Assembly: GCA_900756035.1 (NCBI GenBank)
Contig: CAAEIR010000049.1
Coordinates: 1 to 33,951, forward strand
Length of the DNA: 33,951 nucleotides
Source of the DNA: an uncultured Anaerostipes sp.
GTDB taxonomy: Bacteria > Bacillota > Clostridia > Lachnospirales > Lachnospiraceae
Direction: 5' to 3'
Shown: positions 31,391 through 33,951 of the stretch, piece by piece
How the letters are laid out: every line of letters starts with the position of its first letter
Position numbering within the stretch: position 1 is the stretch's first letter
Position numbers and translations under genes: made by a program
The notes under the pieces: generated by a model
The model's input: only the letters and a program-made list of their open reading frames with translations
Told to the model about the DNA's origin: nothing
Databases searched by the model: none

Positions 31391-32995
31391 ATGTACAAAC
31401 TATTAAAATTAAATGATTTCAGGCAATTTAAAAACATGGATATTTTATTAGGAAAGAGGCTAACTGTTTTAGCTGGTCGAAATTCAACAGGCAAATCTAC
31501 AATTTTAGGTGTGTTGGCCAATAGTGGTGAATTGAAGAAAAAAGATGGAACAACTTATTCTGCTGGACAGTTCAGAGCAGAATTTAGTGAAATTTTTCAT
31601 GGAAGTAAAAAATACGATGCCTCTGGTTCAGATAGGATACAAATAGACATAGTTGATGAAAATGACAATAAAATAGATTATAGAAAATTTAGAACTGCTT
31701 GGCAGAATGATAATGGGAGGGATAGGTTCAGAGTCATTCCATTAAAATTACTTGACGGTGGCAAAAAAACAGAAGCAAAGATGCAAATACCTGTACTATA
31801 TTTAGGTTTATCTAGACTGTTCCCGATAGGAGAAGCAAATGAGGATAAAATCACTACAAATAAGATAAAGTTTATAGATGATGAACAGAAAAAGTGGTTT
31901 ATTGAACAGTATGCTAAGATACTATCATTATATGATACAGTCACTGACGTTAGCAATTATTCGATTGGGGAAACAGACAAGAAAAAAGGTGTTGGTATAG
32001 AAACTGATAAATACGATTATCTCACAAATTCATCTGGACAGGATAATTTAGGTCAAATCTTAATGTCTATTCTTTCGTTTAAAAGATTGAAAAAACAAAG
32101 GGAAGAATGGACAGGTGGACTTTTGTTAATTGATGAAATTGATGCAACACTTCATCCGGCAGCACAAAAAAGATTGATTGATTTACTGGTAAAAGAAGCA
32201 AAGATAAATAATATACAAGTTGTAGTTACAACACATAGTTCTGACTTACTTAAGCATATTTGTAATAAGACTGCGTATAATAATGACAGTAAGAATAATG
32301 ACGTTGAATTGTATTATTTTACAAATGCAAATAGACGTTTAGAAATGAAACGTAATCCAGAATATTCAACAATTGAAAATGATTTATTGGTAGAGTCTAT
32401 GTTGCAAAATTCAAATAAAGTGAAAGTTTATTCAGAAGATGCAGAAAATAGGTGGTTTATAAGTAAGCTTGTGCCGGAGTATTTGCCGTATGTGGATATA
32501 CTAAATGTTAAAATTGGCTGTGATCAGCTGTTGAGCTTATATACAGGCGATATATCTTATTTTGGAAATGTACTGATTGTACTTGATGGTGATGTACAAG
32601 AAAAAGACTTACAAACAATTCCAGAACAATTAAGGAAGCGCTTAAACAACATAATTACCTTGCCAGGAGATGTAAGACCAGAGGAAGTAATATATAAGTA
32701 CATTTTGGATTTGGAACCAGAGCATCCATATTGGGAGAATGCAGCTAAAGTAGATATGAATTGGACTTATTTTAAAGAGAATGGGCCAGATTCGGCTAAA
32801 TACAATCAAGAGAAGGAAAGAGAGAAATATAAAAAATGGTTTGTTGAACATCAGGCAATATTTGATTCAACGAAGTTATATGATTTTTGGGCGGTTGATA
32901 ATAAAGAACTTGTAGAAGAATTTAAAAAGAATTTTGTCAATGCATATAATGCGGTTGCAAGTAGAATTTTTGCTATAACGATAAAAAGCGAATAA
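31391..32995 (+). CDS. ABC-type ATPase with C-terminal Toprim-like domain (OLD/GajA-like), putative defence effector
   Basis: The protein has 534 residues. Walker A is GRNSTGKST (29-37). An ABC-signature-like NSSGQ (213-217), Walker B LLLIDEID (D248, E249) and VVVTTHSS mark an SMC/Rad50-like ATPase as in AAA_15/21 proteins. From about 340 to 440 a Toprim-like fold is suggested by VYSEDAEN (Glu349) and VLDGD (Asp399, Asp401), the spacing used to bind Mg in OLD and GajA nucleases. The last ~100 residues are helical and charged. GAGGAG lies before the ATG. Coupling to a Dam-type methyltransferase suggests a nuclease that discriminates DNA by methylation. The nuclease part is inferred. Confidence 0.75.
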   Translation: MYKLLKLNDFRQFKNMDILLGKRLTVLAGRNSTGKSTILGVLANSGELKKKDGTTYSAGQFRAEFSEIFHGSKKYDASGSDRIQIDIVDENDNKIDYRKFRTAWQNDNGRDRFRVIPLKLLDGGKKTEAKMQIPVLYLGLSRLFPIGEANEDKITTNKIKFIDDEQKKWFIEQYAKILSLYDTVTDVSNYSIGETDKKKGVGIETDKYDYLTNSSGQDNLGQILMSILSFKRLKKQREEWTGGLLLIDEIDATLHPAAQKRLIDLLVKEAKINNIQVVVTTHSSDLLKHICNKTAYNNDSKNNDVELYYFTNANRRLEMKRNPEYSTIENDLLVESMLQNSNKVKVYSEDAENRWFISKLVPEYLPYVDILNVKIGCDQLLSLYTGDISYFGNVLIVLDGDVQEKDLQTIPEQLRKRLNNIITLPGDVRPEEVIYKYILDLEPEHPYWENAAKVDMNWTYFKENGPDSAKYNQEKEREKYKKWFVEHQAIFDSTKLYDFWAVDNKELVEEFKKNFVNAYNAVASRIFAITIKSE

Positions 32996-33253
32996 TTTTT
33001 ACTTTTACTGATGCTATAAAATGAAAAATGTAATAAATTGATTACTATCCGAAAGTATCGGAAAATGCCATAGCTTGGAGCATATTTTCAAAATAAGGAT
33101 TGCGAAGCAATTTCAGAGCAGTTATAATGAAGTGGCAACAAATTGGCAACAGAAAATCAGCGAGTCAAAATAATATATGCAACAGAAATAAAATACCGGC
33201 GAAAAAGATATAAAAATTAAACAAATATATTTAAGAATATCTTTAGACTTGCC
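32996..33253. other. Right end of the element, no gene
   Basis: After the ATPase stop there are about 258 AT-rich bases without an ORF. It holds small hairpins (TCCGA-AAGTA-TCGGA near 33056 and ATTGC-GAA-GCAAT near 33100) and the integrase arm repeats at 33134-33151. No terminator with a good T tract is evident before the attachment core. Beyond attR the stretch to 33470 is also gene-free. Confidence 0.6.
33134..33151 (+). repeat. Integrase arm-type direct repeats, right end
   Basis: GGCAACA occurs at 33134-33140 and 33145-33151 with an 11-bp period, in the same orientation and with the same spacing as the pair next to attL. They lie about 103 bases inside the right core. Confidence 0.65.
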
Positions 33254-33264
33254 GAGTTTGAATA
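33254..33264 (+). repeat. Attachment core, right (attR)
   Basis: GAGTTTGAATA is identical to the core at the end of guaA (20443-20453). The bases before it differ from guaA, and the base after it makes a TAG, which would still stop guaA in frame after excision. Confidence 0.8.
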
Positions 33265-33268
33265 GCAT

Positions 33269-33314
33269 AAAAAGCCCGGGAGACCGCATAAATAGCGGAC
33301 TTCCGGGTCTTTTT
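33269..33314 (+). terminator. Terminator beyond attR, possibly the original guaA terminator
   Basis: AAAAAGCCCGGGAGACCGC (33269-33287) pairs, with few mismatches, with GCGGACTTCCGGGTCTTTT (33295-33313) around ATAAATA and ends in T. It starts 5 bases after attR. Joined to guaA by excision, it would be a normal operon terminator. Confidence 0.75.
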
Positions 33315-33338
33315 GCTTGCAAAATGCTTGCGGTTTTT

Positions 33339-33357
33339 AGAGCCAATATAGAGCCAA
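33339..33357 (+). repeat. Second, different 11-bp-period direct repeat pair
   Basis: AGAGCCAA occurs at 33339-33346 and 33350-33357 (11-bp period), 75 bases beyond attR. The sequence differs from the GGCAACA arm repeats, so another integrase may use it. Confidence 0.5.
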
Positions 33358-33470
33358 AAGAGAATGGAGAGGATATGGAAAAAGTTTGACTTTGTGTGGA
33401 TAAGAATTTTAGTGCATGATATACTGAAGAATGTAAGAGTTAAAGTTGAAATAATGTTGAGGGCACAAAA

Positions 33471-33875
33471 ATGACAAATGAAGAGTATCAAAAATTATAT
33501 GAGAAAGAATTTCCAGAAGGAATGACTTTTAAGCAGGTATCGGACAAACTTGATGATATGGAACAACATCCACAATATTGTAAATTGTTGGTAATGTATT
33601 GTGATTCATTAGTATCTGCTTTTTCAGATGGACATATAAAATACGATGAAAAAGTAATTGATGTGAAAAGCAATGACATGTGTCAGTTGTTGTTTCATAA
33701 CATTGAAAAACTAGAGAAAGATAGTTATTTTTATTGGGCATTTTATTATTTTTTAAAAAAGAATAAGAAAAAATGTCTTGATTTTATAAGAAAATTACTT
33801 ATGAGTTTTCGTAAACAGGAAAAAGCTGTTGATGAAGTTGAGATATTGGAACTTGGAGTGGTATCATTTAAGTAG
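33471..33875 (+). CDS. Hypothetical protein, 134 residues, not recognised
   Basis: A soluble protein rich in Lys, Asp and aromatic residues. It begins MTNEEYQKLYEKEFPEGMTF, with a helical, charged middle (SNDMCQLLFHNIEKLEKDSY) and a basic segment KKNKKKCLDFIRKLLMSFRK. No signal peptide, membrane helix or catalytic motif is seen. The size and composition recall small immunity-type or colocalised cargo proteins, but that is only an impression. Ribosome site evidence is weak (TTGAGGGCAC before the ATG). The region is as AT-rich as the island cargo and lies beyond attR, so it may belong to another element. Confidence 0.55.
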   Translation: MTNEEYQKLYEKEFPEGMTFKQVSDKLDDMEQHPQYCKLLVMYCDSLVSAFSDGHIKYDEKVIDVKSNDMCQLLFHNIEKLEKDSYFYWAFYYFLKKNKKKCLDFIRKLLMSFRKQEKAVDEVEILELGVVSFK

Positions 33876-33936
33876 AGTCGTAAAACTCACCAAATCTATG
33901 ATAATATAAATGTATAGATAACAGGAAGGTGAGATA

Positions 33937-33951
33937 ATGCAATACGACAAA
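33937..33951 (+). CDS. Start of a further gene, cut by the window end
   Basis: ATG 33937 follows AGGAAGGTGAG (33923-33933), a strong ribosome site, and five codons (M-Q-Y-D-K) are visible before the window ends. An AT-rich patch with TATAA-like bases sits 30 bases upstream. The product cannot be guessed. Confidence 0.4.

Larger units (their letters stand above)
20443..33264. mobile_element. Integrative mobilizable element inserted in the 3' end of guaA
   Basis: The 12.8 kb element is bounded by 11-bp direct repeats and encodes its own tyrosine integrase and excisionase next to guaA. A MobC-like protein, RepA-like ATPase, iterons, oriT candidate and MobA/MobL relaxase make it mobilizable. No type IV secretion genes (VirB4, VirD4 coupling protein) are present, so it would need a helper conjugation system. 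Cargo: EcsC-family protein, PstI-type restriction-modification and a Dam plus ATPase pair. The cargo is visibly more AT-rich than the chromosomal genes to the left. The left half is regulated by an XRE repressor. Confidence 0.88.

Noticed and set aside
20649..33264. Full conjugative element (ICE)
   Set aside because: No VirB4, coupling ATPase or other mating-pore genes are present, only mobilization functions.
33386..33425. Promoter TTGACT with TATACT before the hypothetical gene
   Set aside because: The boxes are 28 bases apart, too far for a normal sigma-A promoter.

Overview
The window reads as a chromosome segment of a low-to-mid GC, endospore-lineage Firmicute of the class Clostridia, most likely a Lachnospiraceae-type gut anaerobe. 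The pointers are a BofA-like sporulation protein at the left edge, Gram-positive GGAGG ribosome binding sites, the dnaX-ybaB-recR order, and a Gram-positive Tad locus with DUF5702 and DUF6382-FHA proteins. No rRNA, tRNA or CRISPR array was found.

Region 1 (1-10040) is a tight Tad / type IVb pilus operon: prepilin peptidase, TadZ-like protein, TadA ATPase, TadB, a TadC-like protein with an inserted Ig-like domain, Flp pilin, a DUF5702 protein, two TadE-like pseudopilins (one with paired Cys modules) and a DUF6382-FHA protein. Most genes overlap by a few bases. A rhomboid protease follows from its own extended -10 promoter, and a soluble histidine kinase converges on it.

Region 2 (10680-20454) is core housekeeping: a structured leader, dnaX, ybaB, recR, a terminator cluster, a HIT / flavin reductase / shikimate-kinase-like operon, murA, a PsiE-like membrane protein, metK and guaA.

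Region 3 (20443-33264) is a 12.8 kb integrative mobilizable element in the 3' end of guaA. An 11-bp direct repeat bounds it, and each end carries a pair of integrase arm-type repeats with an 11-bp period. It encodes an XRE repressor divergent from xis-int, with two inverted operator pairs between them. Next come a MobC-like protein, a RepA-like ATPase beside an inverted 9-bp iteron array, small accessory proteins, a hairpin-rich oriT candidate, a MobA/MobL relaxase and TnpV. The cargo is an EcsC-family protein followed by a four-gene operon. That operon holds a gamma-type N6-adenine methyltransferase, a BsuBI/PstI-type endonuclease, a Dam/D12-type methyltransferase and an ABC-type ATPase with a C-terminal Toprim-like segment. 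The last two look like a separate, methylation-linked defence pair joined to a classic restriction-modification system, and they are the best candidate here for an undescribed system.

Region 4 (33265-33951) holds a terminator that may originally have served guaA, a second and different 11-bp-period repeat pair, an unrecognised 134-residue gene and the first codons of another gene. It may be the start of a second island in tandem.
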